Positions 1-6,932 of a stretch of DNA of 11,668 nucleotides are shown here, one piece after another. The DNA lies in contig CAIRMS010000185.1 of assembly GCA_903879765.1 (NCBI GenBank), forward strand, positions 1 to 11,668. Direction: 5' to 3'. Origin of the DNA: an uncultured Flavobacteriales bacterium. Its GTDB lineage: Bacteria > Bacteroidota > Bacteroidia > Flavobacteriales_D > Crocinitomicaceae. Position numbers and translations under genes: made by a program. Numbering within the stretch: position 1 is the first letter of the stretch; each line of letters opens with the position of its first letter. The notes beneath the pieces were generated by a model. It was given only the letters and a program-made list of their open reading frames with translations, made no database searches and was not told the origin of the DNA.

Positions 1-191
1 ACTTCGCGCAATGCACTATGCGCTTGTTGAGAAAATTCACGTAGATTTAAACTGTCCTCTTTTTCTTGAATTGCAATGTTCTTTGCTTGCATTTCCACGG
101 TGCTGCGCATCCATACAAATTGCACCAAAAGGATACTAAAAATGGACACAAGTCCAAGTACTACAACGGAATTTACTGTCCAGCGATTCAT
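1..191 (-). CDS. N-terminus of membrane protein, probable sensor histidine kinase (partial)
   Basis: The reading frame opens at an ATG at 189-191 and runs without a stop off the left edge, giving 63 complete codons. The peptide begins MNRWTVNSVVVLGLVSIF. One strongly hydrophobic stretch (residues about 8-27) is followed by a polar, Q/E/K-rich segment (about 33-63) that looks helical, ending in QQAHSALRE. A short cytoplasmic tip, one membrane helix and then a periplasmic helical region with an 'ALR' motif is the usual start of flavobacterial sensor histidine kinases, including PorY-like ones. The kinase core (H-box, ATPase) lies outside the window, so the class is inferred from the N-terminus only. 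It follows the FNR gene by 42 nt, with its own candidate promoter in that gap. Another single-pass membrane protein remains possible. Confidence 0.6.
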   Translation of the reverse strand, partial: MNRWTVNSVVVLGLVSIFSILLVQFVWMRSTVEMQAKNIAIQEKEDSLNLREFSQQAHSALRE

Positions 192-196
192 CTGAC

Positions 197-226
197 CAAA
201 GTTACTTCTTTCAAACGAATATCAAA
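197..226 (-). promoter_or_regulatory. candidate Bacteroidetes-type promoter for the partial membrane protein
   Basis: Read on the minus strand, TAACTTTG (197-204) is an exact match to the -7 element TAnnTTTG. It is preceded after 18 nt by TTTG (223-226), matching the -33 element. The site lies in the 42-nt gap just after the FNR stop codon. Transcription would begin almost at the ATG at 191, implying a leaderless or very short-leader mRNA, which is a reason for caution. It is a motif match only, and such motifs also occur by chance in AT-rich DNA. Confidence 0.33.
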
Positions 227-233
227 AAACCAA

Positions 234-1244
234 TTAAAATCCTTGAACGCCGTTTACAGTCGTGTATTTCAAGACATTCTTTTTCTCTGGGTGTATACGA
301 GCAAATGCAGATTGAACAGCGAGTGTTCCTTCGTGGAATCCACACAAAATCAATTTCAATTTATTCTCGTAGGTATTCACATCACCAATCGCGTAGATTC
401 CCGGGATATTTGTTGAGTAGTCTAAGGTATTGACTTTAATCGCACTTTTTTCTATTTCTAGTCCCCAGTCTCCAATTGGGCCAAGACTTGGTTTCAAACC
501 AAAAAGTGGAATGAAATGATCTGCGTCAATTAGAATTTCCCCGTCTTTTTGATGTGTCACGTGAACTTTCTCTAATCCATCGGCACCTGACAAACCTGTC
601 ACCTCTGCTTCTGTAATTAAATTGATTTCACCTGTTCCAGCCATGTCAATGACTTTTTGTACTGAATCTAAATGTCCACGGAACGAGCTGCTTCTATGCA
701 CTAAATAGACTTTTTTAGCGATTTTTCGTTCAGTTAAATAGATTGACCAGTCCAATGCAGAATCACCACCTCCTGCAATGACACATACTTTATCTTGATA
801 AATACTTGGGTCTTTGATGATGTACTCTACGCCTTTATCTTCAAAATCAACGATGTTGTCAATAGGTGGTTTCCTTGGTTCAAATACACCAAGTCCACCC
901 GCAATCATAACAATCGGAGCAACATGTTTGGTTCCTTTTATCGTTGTTACAATGAATTTTTCATCAACTGTTTTTTCAATTGAAACGGCAGCTTCTCCAA
1001 GGGTAAATCCTGGTTTAAACGGAGCGGCTTGTTCCATTAAATTGTCAATCAATTCACCTGCTAAAATGGAAGGGAAACCTGGAATATCGTAAATGGGTTT
1101 CTTAGGATAAATTTCTGAACATTGTCCACCTGCCTGAGGTAAAGAGTCAATTAAATGACAGCGTAACTTTAAAAGTCCTGCTTCAAAAACGGTAAATAGT
1201 CCAACAGGACCCGCTCCAATAATGATAATATCTGTTTCGATCAT
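234..1244 (-). CDS. TrxR-like ferredoxin/flavodoxin-NADP(+) reductase
   Basis: This 336-residue FAD- and NADPH-binding oxidoreductase probably transfers electrons between NADPH and ferredoxin or flavodoxin in the cytoplasm. The FAD-binding motif GAGPVG is at residues 10-15. A second nucleotide-binding motif, GGGDSALD (158-165), is followed by HRSSSFRGH (183-191), the kind of basic patch that recognises the NADP phosphate. The C-terminal FAD motif GIYAIGDV (282-289) is also present. The thioredoxin reductase CxxC redox pair is absent: where TrxR has it, this protein reads GVEYIIKDPS. Together with a length near 330-350 this places it in the YumC-type FNR group rather than with thioredoxin reductases. 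It starts with ATG at 1244 after a 69-nt spacer containing a candidate promoter. The electron partner is not encoded in the window. Confidence 0.88.
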   Translation of the reverse strand: MIETDIIIIGAGPVGLFTVFEAGLLKLRCHLIDSLPQAGGQCSEIYPKKPIYDIPGFPSILAGELIDNLMEQAAPFKPGFTLGEAAVSIEKTVDEKFIVTTIKGTKHVAPIVMIAGGLGVFEPRKPPIDNIVDFEDKGVEYIIKDPSIYQDKVCVIAGGGDSALDWSIYLTERKIAKKVYLVHRSSSFRGHLDSVQKVIDMAGTGEINLITEAEVTGLSGADGLEKVHVTHQKDGEILIDADHFIPLFGLKPSLGPIGDWGLEIEKSAIKVNTLDYSTNIPGIYAIGDVNTYENKLKLILCGFHEGTLAVQSAFARIHPEKKNVLKYTTVNGVQGF

Positions 1245-1264
1245 GCTACTGAAAAATTGCTTTG

Positions 1265-1297
1265 CAAATTTAATGATTTAAAGGGGGTAACAGTCAA
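1265..1297 (-). promoter_or_regulatory. candidate Bacteroidetes-type promoter for the FNR gene
   Basis: On the minus strand TAAATTTG (1265-1272) matches the -7 consensus TAnnTTTG exactly. A TTG (1295-1297) lies 22 nt upstream, slightly more than the usual spacing of about 19-21 nt. The site falls in the 69-nt gap between the aldo/keto reductase stop codon and the FNR ATG at 1244, leaving a leader of roughly 15-18 nt. This gap is the first real break in an otherwise tightly packed run, which supports a separate transcription start here. Confidence 0.42.
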
Positions 1298-1313
1298 TTT
1301 TAATAATTGTTTG

Positions 1314-2297
1314 TTAATGATCCGGATGTTTTGGTTTATTATTCAAAATCAATTCTATCTCTTCCATCACTTCTACTGTTAATTTTTCTTTGGCATCAAG
1401 GGATTTTAAGTTCTCTACCAATTGGTATTCTTTACTTGCGCCAATGATAACAGTGCTCACATTCGGATTTTTCAAACACCAAGCAAGTCCAAGGATTGGT
1501 AAAGTCATCTCTAAATCTGAAGCCAAAGTGTTCAGCTTTTTAACGACATTAATTCGTTCAACTGTGAGGTTTTTTTCTTTTAACCATTCAAGTCCGTCCA
1601 TTCCAAGTCTCGTGTCTTCCGGGAACTCCATATTGTATTTCCCACTTAAAATCCCACTTGCCAATGGTGACCAAATAGTTGTACCTAATCCTACTGTTTT
1701 GTACATCTGTGAAAATTCAACTTCTACTTTATTGCGGGTAAACATGTTGTATTCTGGCTGCTCAACAACTGGACCGATTAAATGATTTTGTTTGGCAAAC
1801 ATATGTGCCTCCATGATTTCTTGTGCGCTCCATTCAGAGGTCCCCCAATAAAGGATTTTCCCTTGCATAATGAGTTGGTGCATGGACCAAACGGTTTCTT
1901 CAATTGGCGTTTGTTTGTCTGGACGGTGACATAAAAATAAGTCTAAGTAGTCTAGTTGAAAGCGTTTTAATGCTTGATCACAGGCTTCGAAAATATGTTT
2001 TCTGTTAAGTCCTTTTTGTGTTGGAAGTTGTCCGCCATTTCCGAAGAAAACTTTACTGCTTACAATGTAACTATCGCGCGACCAATTCTTCTTTTTAAGG
2101 ATTGCACCCATCACTTCTTCACTTTTCCCACGTGCATAAATCTCTGCATTATCGAAGAAATTGATTCCGTTTTCGTATGCGATGTCCATCAGTCTTTCTG
2201 CGACGTCGTCGCCAATTTGTTTTCCAAAGGTTAACCATGAACCCAATGAAAGACGGCTAATTTGCAAGCCTGATTTTCCAAGATTAGTATATTCCAT
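1314..2297 (-). CDS. aldo/keto reductase, voltage-gated K+ channel beta-subunit-like (AKR6 type)
   Basis: A 327-residue NADPH-dependent oxidoreductase with a TIM-barrel fold expected to reduce aldehydes or ketones in the cytoplasm. The catalytic tetrad is visible: D49, Y54 (FFDNAEIY), K82 (SSKVFFG) and H124 (LCHRPD). Segments YWGTSEWSAQEIMEAH (from about residue 150), EQPEYNMF and WSPLASGILSGKY are characteristic of the Kv-beta/YghZ branch of the superfamily. Near the C-terminus VIIGASKEYQLVENL carries the residues expected to bind the NADPH phosphate. In bacteria these proteins act as stand-alone reductases, and no potassium channel gene is seen here. The ATG at 2297 lies 1 nt after the stop of the upstream transporter gene, so the two are probably co-transcribed and translationally coupled. 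The physiological substrate cannot be read from sequence. Confidence 0.9.
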   Translation of the reverse strand: MEYTNLGKSGLQISRLSLGSWLTFGKQIGDDVAERLMDIAYENGINFFDNAEIYARGKSEEVMGAILKKKNWSRDSYIVSSKVFFGNGGQLPTQKGLNRKHIFEACDQALKRFQLDYLDLFLCHRPDKQTPIEETVWSMHQLIMQGKILYWGTSEWSAQEIMEAHMFAKQNHLIGPVVEQPEYNMFTRNKVEVEFSQMYKTVGLGTTIWSPLASGILSGKYNMEFPEDTRLGMDGLEWLKEKNLTVERINVVKKLNTLASDLEMTLPILGLAWCLKNPNVSTVIIGASKEYQLVENLKSLDAKEKLTVEVMEEIELILNNKPKHPDH

Positions 2298-2298
2298 T

Positions 2299-3201
2299 TT
2301 ATGTATTTTTTTGTTTTAGTGCTGCTTTATCCAGCCAATTCTTGTAAAGTCCATTGGCAATCACTACTAGAATGATAACCATTGAACCTATATAAAAGTT
2401 CACATTTAGTAATTTATGTTCGTTCAAAATGAAAATAGCCAGTATGATTGTATAAACCGGTTCCAAGTTGATGCTTAAAGACACGGTAAATGCACCTAGT
2501 TTTTTAACGATTTCAATGGTCATTAAAAATGCGAATGATGTACAAACAACTCCCAGAAAAAGAAGCCAAAGCGCATCAGATGTTGTCATTTTAAGCATGG
2601 GATAAGTAAATTTTCCAGTAGTCCAAAGAACTATTCCAATAAATAGTATTCCAGTGATAAGTTCGAATAATGTAATGTAGGAGGATTCAACATCCTGCGC
2701 AATGCGTCCGTTAAAAACAGAGAATAAAGCTGCTAATAGTGCAGATGCAAGTCCAAAGTATAATGCGGTGCGTTCTTGTGCGCTGAAATCATGTGCAACG
2801 AAATAGATTCCGAAAATCACTAAAACACCGAACAAGAATTCCATCCATGAAAACTTACGCTTCATGACGATTGGTTCAAGCCAGGTCACATGTAAGGTTG
2901 TGGTAGAAAGGCATAAAATTCCAAGTGATGCTGTTGAAAGTTGAATGCTGTAATAAAACGTCATCCAATGTCCGGCCACAATGATTCCTACAAGAATTAT
3001 TTTCCATGCATGTTTTAAAGGAAAGAAAAAAGATTTCTTCTTCCATAGAAAATAAAAGGATAGAAAAAGCGCCGCAATCAATACACGATACCATACAATG
3101 ATGATGGCATCAAGGTGAATTAATTTACCGAGAATACCGGTAAATCCCCACATGAAAATGATGACGTGCAGCCAAATGTGGTATCGGTACTTTTCAAACA
3201 A
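2299..3201 (-). CDS. EamA/DMT-family transporter, ten transmembrane helices
   Basis: A 300-residue, very hydrophobic inner-membrane protein of the drug/metabolite transporter superfamily. About ten membrane segments can be placed (roughly 9-27, 33-52, 67-84, 90-108, 119-136, 145-163, 176-193, 208-228, 236-257, 266-285), arranged as two EamA repeats. Each repeat carries the conserved LEP motif at an equivalent place (residues 108-110 and 246-248, the second within NLEPVYTIILAIFILNE). The start is a TTG (3199-3201): in this frame a stop lies only five codons upstream (3214-3216), and the first internal ATG (Met17) would fall inside the first membrane helix. The leader is A-rich with no clear Shine-Dalgarno site. 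It begins 2 nt after the DUF2911 gene. The family exports amino acids and other metabolites, but the substrate here is unknown. Confidence 0.88.
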   Translation of the reverse strand: MFEKYRYHIWLHVIIFMWGFTGILGKLIHLDAIIIVWYRVLIAALFLSFYFLWKKKSFFFPLKHAWKIILVGIIVAGHWMTFYYSIQLSTASLGILCLSTTTLHVTWLEPIVMKRKFSWMEFLFGVLVIFGIYFVAHDFSAQERTALYFGLASALLAALFSVFNGRIAQDVESSYITLFELITGILFIGIVLWTTGKFTYPMLKMTTSDALWLLFLGVVCTSFAFLMTIEIVKKLGAFTVSLSINLEPVYTIILAIFILNEHKLLNVNFYIGSMVIILVVIANGLYKNWLDKAALKQKNT

Positions 3202-3203
3202 TG

Positions 3204-4055
3204 TTATTTCTTTTTACTCCACTCTTCGATGGATTTTTGATTCATTTTAACATAGTTTTGATCACTATCTTTTTCTGCCGCTTCCATGGAAATTTTTGCT
3301 GTTTCCAATGCGCCTTTGAAGTCTCCGTTTGCTGCTTGCAATTGCGATTTCAATCTTGTCATCCAGTATGCACTTGTGCCCTTCATCTCCACTGCTTTAG
3401 TAGACCATTCAAGTGCTTTTTTCATGTCAATTTGCTCTGCGAAATAATAACTAGCCGCTTGATTATAATCGTTTGCAGAAACAGTACTTGCTGAAAGTGC
3501 TTTATCAATGCTTGCCATCACTTTTTCTTTGGTGTTTAGTGTAAAGGGAAATGATACCTGTGTTTTATCCCAAGTAATGTTTAGGACGGCACTGTTAAAT
3601 TCCATCCCATCGATAGCAATTGTCAAATTTTCAGTTAAAGCTGGCATTTTCTTAACTTTTGCTGTTACGGTTAATGCAACTTTTTCTTTCTCCCATTTCT
3701 CTGGCAAACCCCAATTTGTTGTATCAGTATAAAAATCGATTTCCCAACTGTCTGCTTTCGGTGTGGCAAAAATGGCATATGTTCCAGCTTTCAAAATACC
3801 TGAGCTAAAAATGAGGACATCGCTTGTGGTGATTTTTGTATTTTCATTTGCGCCTAATCTCCATCTTTCTCCGAAAGGAATAAGCTCACCAAAAATTTTG
3901 CGTTCATTTACCGCCGGCCGTGAGTAACTGATGCGAATGTCTGTGAGTCCTGCTCTTTGTTCAACTTTTGCTACTGGACTTGCTTTTGGCGTTTGAACTT
4001 GTGCTTGCGTTAACAGGGAGATGCAAATAAAACTGCTAAGAATAATTTTTTTCAT
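3204..4055 (-). CDS. secreted DUF2911 protein with C-terminal TPR-like region
   Basis: A 283-residue protein with a signal peptide (MKK, then a hydrophobic core at residues 4-15, probable cleavage after A18 in LTQAQ). Residues about 22-170 fit DUF2911, a Bacteroidota-rich family of unknown function; recognisable pieces are RISYSRPAVNERKIFG (41-56), LIPFGERWRLGANENT (58-73) and GTYAIFATP (91-99). Residues about 195-283 form amphipathic helices with a TPR-like look (AASYYFAEQIDMKKALEWSTKA, then GDFKGALETAKISME). It is probably periplasmic or outer-membrane-associated; no lipobox or type IX C-terminal signal is visible. It sits 13 nt downstream of the Ig-like lipoprotein and 2 nt upstream of the transporter, so an envelope role in the same operon is plausible. 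No biochemical function should be assigned. Confidence 0.85.
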   Translation of the reverse strand: MKKIILSSFICISLLTQAQVQTPKASPVAKVEQRAGLTDIRISYSRPAVNERKIFGELIPFGERWRLGANENTKITTSDVLIFSSGILKAGTYAIFATPKADSWEIDFYTDTTNWGLPEKWEKEKVALTVTAKVKKMPALTENLTIAIDGMEFNSAVLNITWDKTQVSFPFTLNTKEKVMASIDKALSASTVSANDYNQAASYYFAEQIDMKKALEWSTKAVEMKGTSAYWMTRLKSQLQAANGDFKGALETAKISMEAAEKDSDQNYVKMNQKSIEEWSKKK

Positions 4056-4068
4056 GTGTTTTGTTTAG

Positions 4069-5598
4069 TTATTGTTTATTTCGTTGAATTTCAAAATTGG
4101 TTTCCACCTCCCAATTTGCGCGTATTTTGACAGGTGTCTTAAATAACAACACTTCCTCGGCTAATGTTTTAGTCATCGGTGAAATTGGATCCCATTTTCC
4201 ATTCTTGTTTCGATCTAAGAGCAATTTAAAGGAGTATTCTCCCGGCATTAAATCATTCAGTTTGATTTTGTCTGTCTCATTAAATTGTACGATGCGAATG
4301 ACTTTGTCTTTGTGAATTACATGAATGATCCCTGCAGAAATGGTATCTGATAATTGAATCGTTAAATCTCCGAAGTCTCGGTCTTGCTTCCCCTCAATTT
4401 CCTTTTGAAATTTATTGGAGACATTTTGTGTCTTTCCGAGGATTGCCCCTTCGGCTATGGACAATTGATATTTTTTCGCGTATTTCTTTGGGCGTATTTC
4501 AAATTCATTTGCAAGGAAATCTACTTCAAATGCGACAAAACTACTATCATCCATATTCCTTAATTTCATTTTACTGGTGTCTAGCCATTGAATGAAATCG
4601 GAACAGGATAGAAAAAAGCGATCTTGTATCCCTTCTTTTTCGATCAATTGAACCGCAATTTTTGCTACTTGTTGTTTCGGGGTATTTCGAAGAACAATCG
4701 TATCCTCTGCGATGATGAGTTCCAAATCAATATCCTTTACCTCGCCAATTGAGACCAATAAACTATCTTCTCCTCTACCAATGAATTGATTGATATCTCG
4801 TATTTGTCCATTCAATCGAATGTTCGCATGATCCAAATTTGCAGGAACATGAACACCAATGATTCCGGGTGGAATCAATCGTGCGTTTTTTACTTTATCT
4901 TCTTGAACGGGAAGTGAAATAGGCAAAAGGAGCGTGTCCGAAACCTTAGAGTCTAAGGTAATTGCATCCCAATTATAACCTTGACTTTCCGATGCTTGAA
5001 TATGTAAGTCTTGGTTTTTGTCCGTAAATGCTTTGACGAAATAACTTCCAGCTCGCAAGGCTTCAAAGTGAGCAATTCCATTCGTCTGACTTTGTGTAAA
5101 ATAACGTGGAGACTCATCTTCGAAATTTGGGTAAAGTCCGACAGTGACTTTCGAAGTCCACTCTTTTGTGAAGGCATCGAATACGCGAACATATAATGAA
5201 AGTGAATCAATTACTTTACCCGTGGAAAAAGTAAATTTCATGAGTGAATCGTTTCCCTCTGTGACATCTTTCACGGCAGCATTCAGATAAAGGGTGTAGG
5301 TTGTATTCTTCTGTAATGAATCATCAAAAGAAATAGAAAGTGTTTTCTTCGCTAATTGGCATTGCAGTTTTGAATCTGCTGGAACTAGTACAATTTGTTC
5401 CGATGCTTTATTCAATTCGACATATTCATCAAAGGTTATTTCAATGACTTTTTTAGAAAAGTTTAATTGTTTATCCTTTAAATTCGACGAGGTGATTTGC
5501 GGGGCAATTTCATCTTTAGGTCCACCGTTAATCGTGCCAATCTGACCACATGATTGAATCAATAAAACAACGGTGATTAATGCAAGGAAACGAGCCAT
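4069..5598 (-). CDS. Ig-like (Big_5) domain lipoprotein
   Basis: A 509-residue predicted lipoprotein. From ATG 5598 the peptide begins MARFLALITVVLLIQSCGQ: a positive charge, a hydrophobic core and a cysteine at residue 17 for lipidation. The lipobox (I-Q-S-C) is imperfect but tolerable for Bacteroidota. GGPKDE (25-30) followed by a bacterial Ig-like Big_5 domain (about 30-127, with VIEITFDEYVELNK) is the standard opening of a Bacteroidota surface lipoprotein family. A carboxypeptidase-regulatory-like beta region follows (about 131-215). Near the end, DRNKNGKWD (462-470) resembles a calcium-binding loop typical of this family. A TTG two codons upstream (5602-5604) is a possible alternative start, but the ATG gives a better signal peptide. 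The gene overlaps the fRMsr gene by 22 nt, implying co-transcription. Its molecular role is unknown. Confidence 0.85.
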   Translation of the reverse strand: MARFLALITVVLLIQSCGQIGTINGGPKDEIAPQITSSNLKDKQLNFSKKVIEITFDEYVELNKASEQIVLVPADSKLQCQLAKKTLSISFDDSLQKNTTYTLYLNAAVKDVTEGNDSLMKFTFSTGKVIDSLSLYVRVFDAFTKEWTSKVTVGLYPNFEDESPRYFTQSQTNGIAHFEALRAGSYFVKAFTDKNQDLHIQASESQGYNWDAITLDSKVSDTLLLPISLPVQEDKVKNARLIPPGIIGVHVPANLDHANIRLNGQIRDINQFIGRGEDSLLVSIGEVKDIDLELIIAEDTIVLRNTPKQQVAKIAVQLIEKEGIQDRFFLSCSDFIQWLDTSKMKLRNMDDSSFVAFEVDFLANEFEIRPKKYAKKYQLSIAEGAILGKTQNVSNKFQKEIEGKQDRDFGDLTIQLSDTISAGIIHVIHKDKVIRIVQFNETDKIKLNDLMPGEYSFKLLLDRNKNGKWDPISPMTKTLAEEVLLFKTPVKIRANWEVETNFEIQRNKQ

Positions 5599-6056
5599 GT
5601 ACAAAGTTCAGATAAATATTTGACATCGACCTCATCGAAATCACTTAGTTGATCACTATCTACATCTAATACTCCAATCACTTCGTTCGCTTTCACCAGA
5701 GGAATGACCACTTCACTTTTGGACAATGAACTACACGCGATGTGACCTGGAAACGTTTCTACATCTTGGACAAGAATGGCCATTTTTCGTTCCCAACTAG
5801 CACCACAAACTCCTTTTCCATAGGCAATACGCGTACAAGCAACGGGCCCTTGAAAGGGACCTAAAACAAGTTGCTTGTGATCCACCAAATAAAATCCAAC
5901 CCAAAAGAATCCAAATGCATCTTTTAGTGCCGCGGAAGTATTTGCCAAATTAGCAATCCATGAGGACTCACCTTCTGTCAATGCGTAAATCTGAGGCAGT
6001 AAAGACTCATATTTTTCGTTTTTTGTTTGGCCTGAAATGATAATTTGTTCGGACAT
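5577..6056 (-). CDS. msrC: free methionine-(R)-sulfoxide reductase, GAF-domain type (fRMsr/MsrC)
   Basis: A 159-residue single-GAF-domain enzyme that reduces free L-methionine-(R)-sulfoxide back to methionine in the cytoplasm, with electrons usually supplied by thioredoxin. The signature runs GPFQGPVACTRIAYGKGVCG (66-85) and GHIACSSLSKSEVVIPL (104-120). Three cysteines, C74, C84 and C108, have exactly the spacing of the catalytic cysteines of E. coli fRMsr (84, 94, 118), so an active enzyme is expected rather than a ligand-binding GAF sensor. Length matches the family. It starts with ATG at 6056, next to a divergent promoter region, and is the first gene of the minus-strand run. Its 3' end overlaps the lipoprotein start region. 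The window also encodes methionine synthase, but in a different transcription unit. Confidence 0.92.
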   Translation of the reverse strand: MSEQIIISGQTKNEKYESLLPQIYALTEGESSWIANLANTSAALKDAFGFFWVGFYLVDHKQLVLGPFQGPVACTRIAYGKGVCGASWERKMAILVQDVETFPGHIACSSLSKSEVVIPLVKANEVIGVLDVDSDQLSDFDEVDVKYLSELCTWLVSLH

Positions 6057-6135
6057 ATATCAATTTTAGCAAATTTGACGTTTTTACTTCGATTAATCAA
6101 GATTTTCAACTATATTCATATTAAAATCACATACT
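6057..6135. promoter_or_regulatory. divergent intergenic promoter region (fRMsr operon / exonuclease gene)
   Basis: This 79-bp AT-rich spacer separates two divergently oriented genes and must hold the promoters of both. For the minus-strand run, CAAATTTG (6070-6077) is one base from the -7 consensus TAnnTTTG and has a TTG (6098-6100) 20 nt upstream, a good spacing, leaving a short leader before ATG 6056. The CAAATTTG octamer is a perfect palindrome, so an operator role is conceivable but unproven. For the plus-strand exonuclease I see only poor matches, such as TATATTC around 6111-6117. No strong hairpin is visible. Confidence 0.45.
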
Positions 6136-6858
6136 ATGCTTTCAAGAATTCAGTTTGAAAAGGTTCTATTTCTAGACATTGAAACAGTTCCTCAAATTTA
6201 TCAGTATCAAGACCTAGATGAAAAAGGACAAGAACTTTTTTATGCGAAGAATAGATTTCAAGTTAGTCCAGAAAAAAACATCGATACGATTTACAATGAG
6301 AAAGGCGGAATTTTATCAGAGTTTGGCAAAATTGTGTGTATTTCTGTGGGGATGGTTCGAGATACATCAACCGGAAAAACAATTCGCTTAAAATCCTACG
6401 CGCACGATGATGAAGAAACATTACTTCGACAGTTTAAAAAGCTATTGGAAGAACATTATAATACTGCCTATCACGTAATTTGTGGACATAACTCGAAGGA
6501 GTTTGACATTCCTTACATCTGCCGACGCATGTTGATTAACGGAATCTCTCTTCCAGGAATTTTAGATATCGCAGGTAAAAAACCATGGGAAGTTAATCAC
6601 TTAGATACCTTGGAGCTTTGGAAATTTGGTGATTATAAAGCGTTTACTTCTTTAGCTTTACTGTGTCATGTATTCAAAATCCCAACGCCTAAAGATGATA
6701 TTTCTGGTGCGGATGTAGCTCGTGTTTATTACGAAGAAAACGATTTAGAGCGCATTCGAATTTATTGTGAAAAAGATGTCGTTGCCCTCATTCAATTGTT
6801 GTTGCGGATGCGTGGAGATGCATTGGTGGAAGAGGATAATATTTCTTCGGCGAATTAA
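6136..6858 (+). CDS. predicted 3'-5' exonuclease, PolB-exonuclease-like (DEDDy)
   Basis: A 240-residue DnaQ-fold nuclease resembling the proofreading domain of family B DNA polymerases (the DNA_pol_B_exo2 type). Exo I is LFLDIET (D14 and E16), Exo II is GHNSKEFDIPYI (117-128, with D124), and Exo III is YCEKD (Y210, D214), giving the DEDDy set of metal-binding and catalytic residues. It would degrade DNA from the 3' end with two metal ions. There is no polymerase domain, so it is a stand-alone nuclease, and its role in repair or RNA processing is not known. ATG 6136 follows the divergent spacer directly and gives the usual close N-terminal position of the first Asp. It lies 74 nt upstream of ruvC on the same strand. 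Confidence 0.87.
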   Translation: MLSRIQFEKVLFLDIETVPQIYQYQDLDEKGQELFYAKNRFQVSPEKNIDTIYNEKGGILSEFGKIVCISVGMVRDTSTGKTIRLKSYAHDDEETLLRQFKKLLEEHYNTAYHVICGHNSKEFDIPYICRRMLINGISLPGILDIAGKKPWEVNHLDTLELWKFGDYKAFTSLALLCHVFKIPTPKDDISGADVARVYYEENDLERIRIYCEKDVVALIQLLLRMRGDALVEEDNISSAN

Positions 6859-6932
6859 ATCTAGCAAAGGATTTACGTTGAGAGCACTTCCATTTCTAAA
6901 CATTGATTAGCTTTAAACCCGAATTGAATTAA

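Noticed and set aside
66..416. Plus-strand 116-codon open frame
   Set aside because: It lies antisense to the kinase-like N-terminus and the FNR C-terminus, both with clear family motifs; its product is low-complexity and resembles no known protein.
234..1244. Thioredoxin reductase as the identity of the reductase gene
   Set aside because: The CxxC redox motif is missing at its expected place, while the FNR-type FAD and NADPH motifs are intact.
4953..5210. Minus-strand 85-codon open frame within the Ig-like lipoprotein gene
   Set aside because: It is another frame of the same strand, without a recognisable domain, and the long frame reads through with consistent family features.
5599..5604. 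TTG start two codons upstream for the lipoprotein gene
   Set aside because: The ATG at 5598 gives a compact signal peptide with Arg at position 3, and ATG is preferred when both are equally placed; the TTG would add only Met-Tyr.
6859..6932. Promoter for ruvC in the 74-nt spacer (TTG at 6878, TAGCTTTA at 6908)
   Set aside because: The -7-like element has a mismatch and the spacing is 27 nt, too long for the Bacteroidetes consensus; I see no terminator or other structure in this spacer either.
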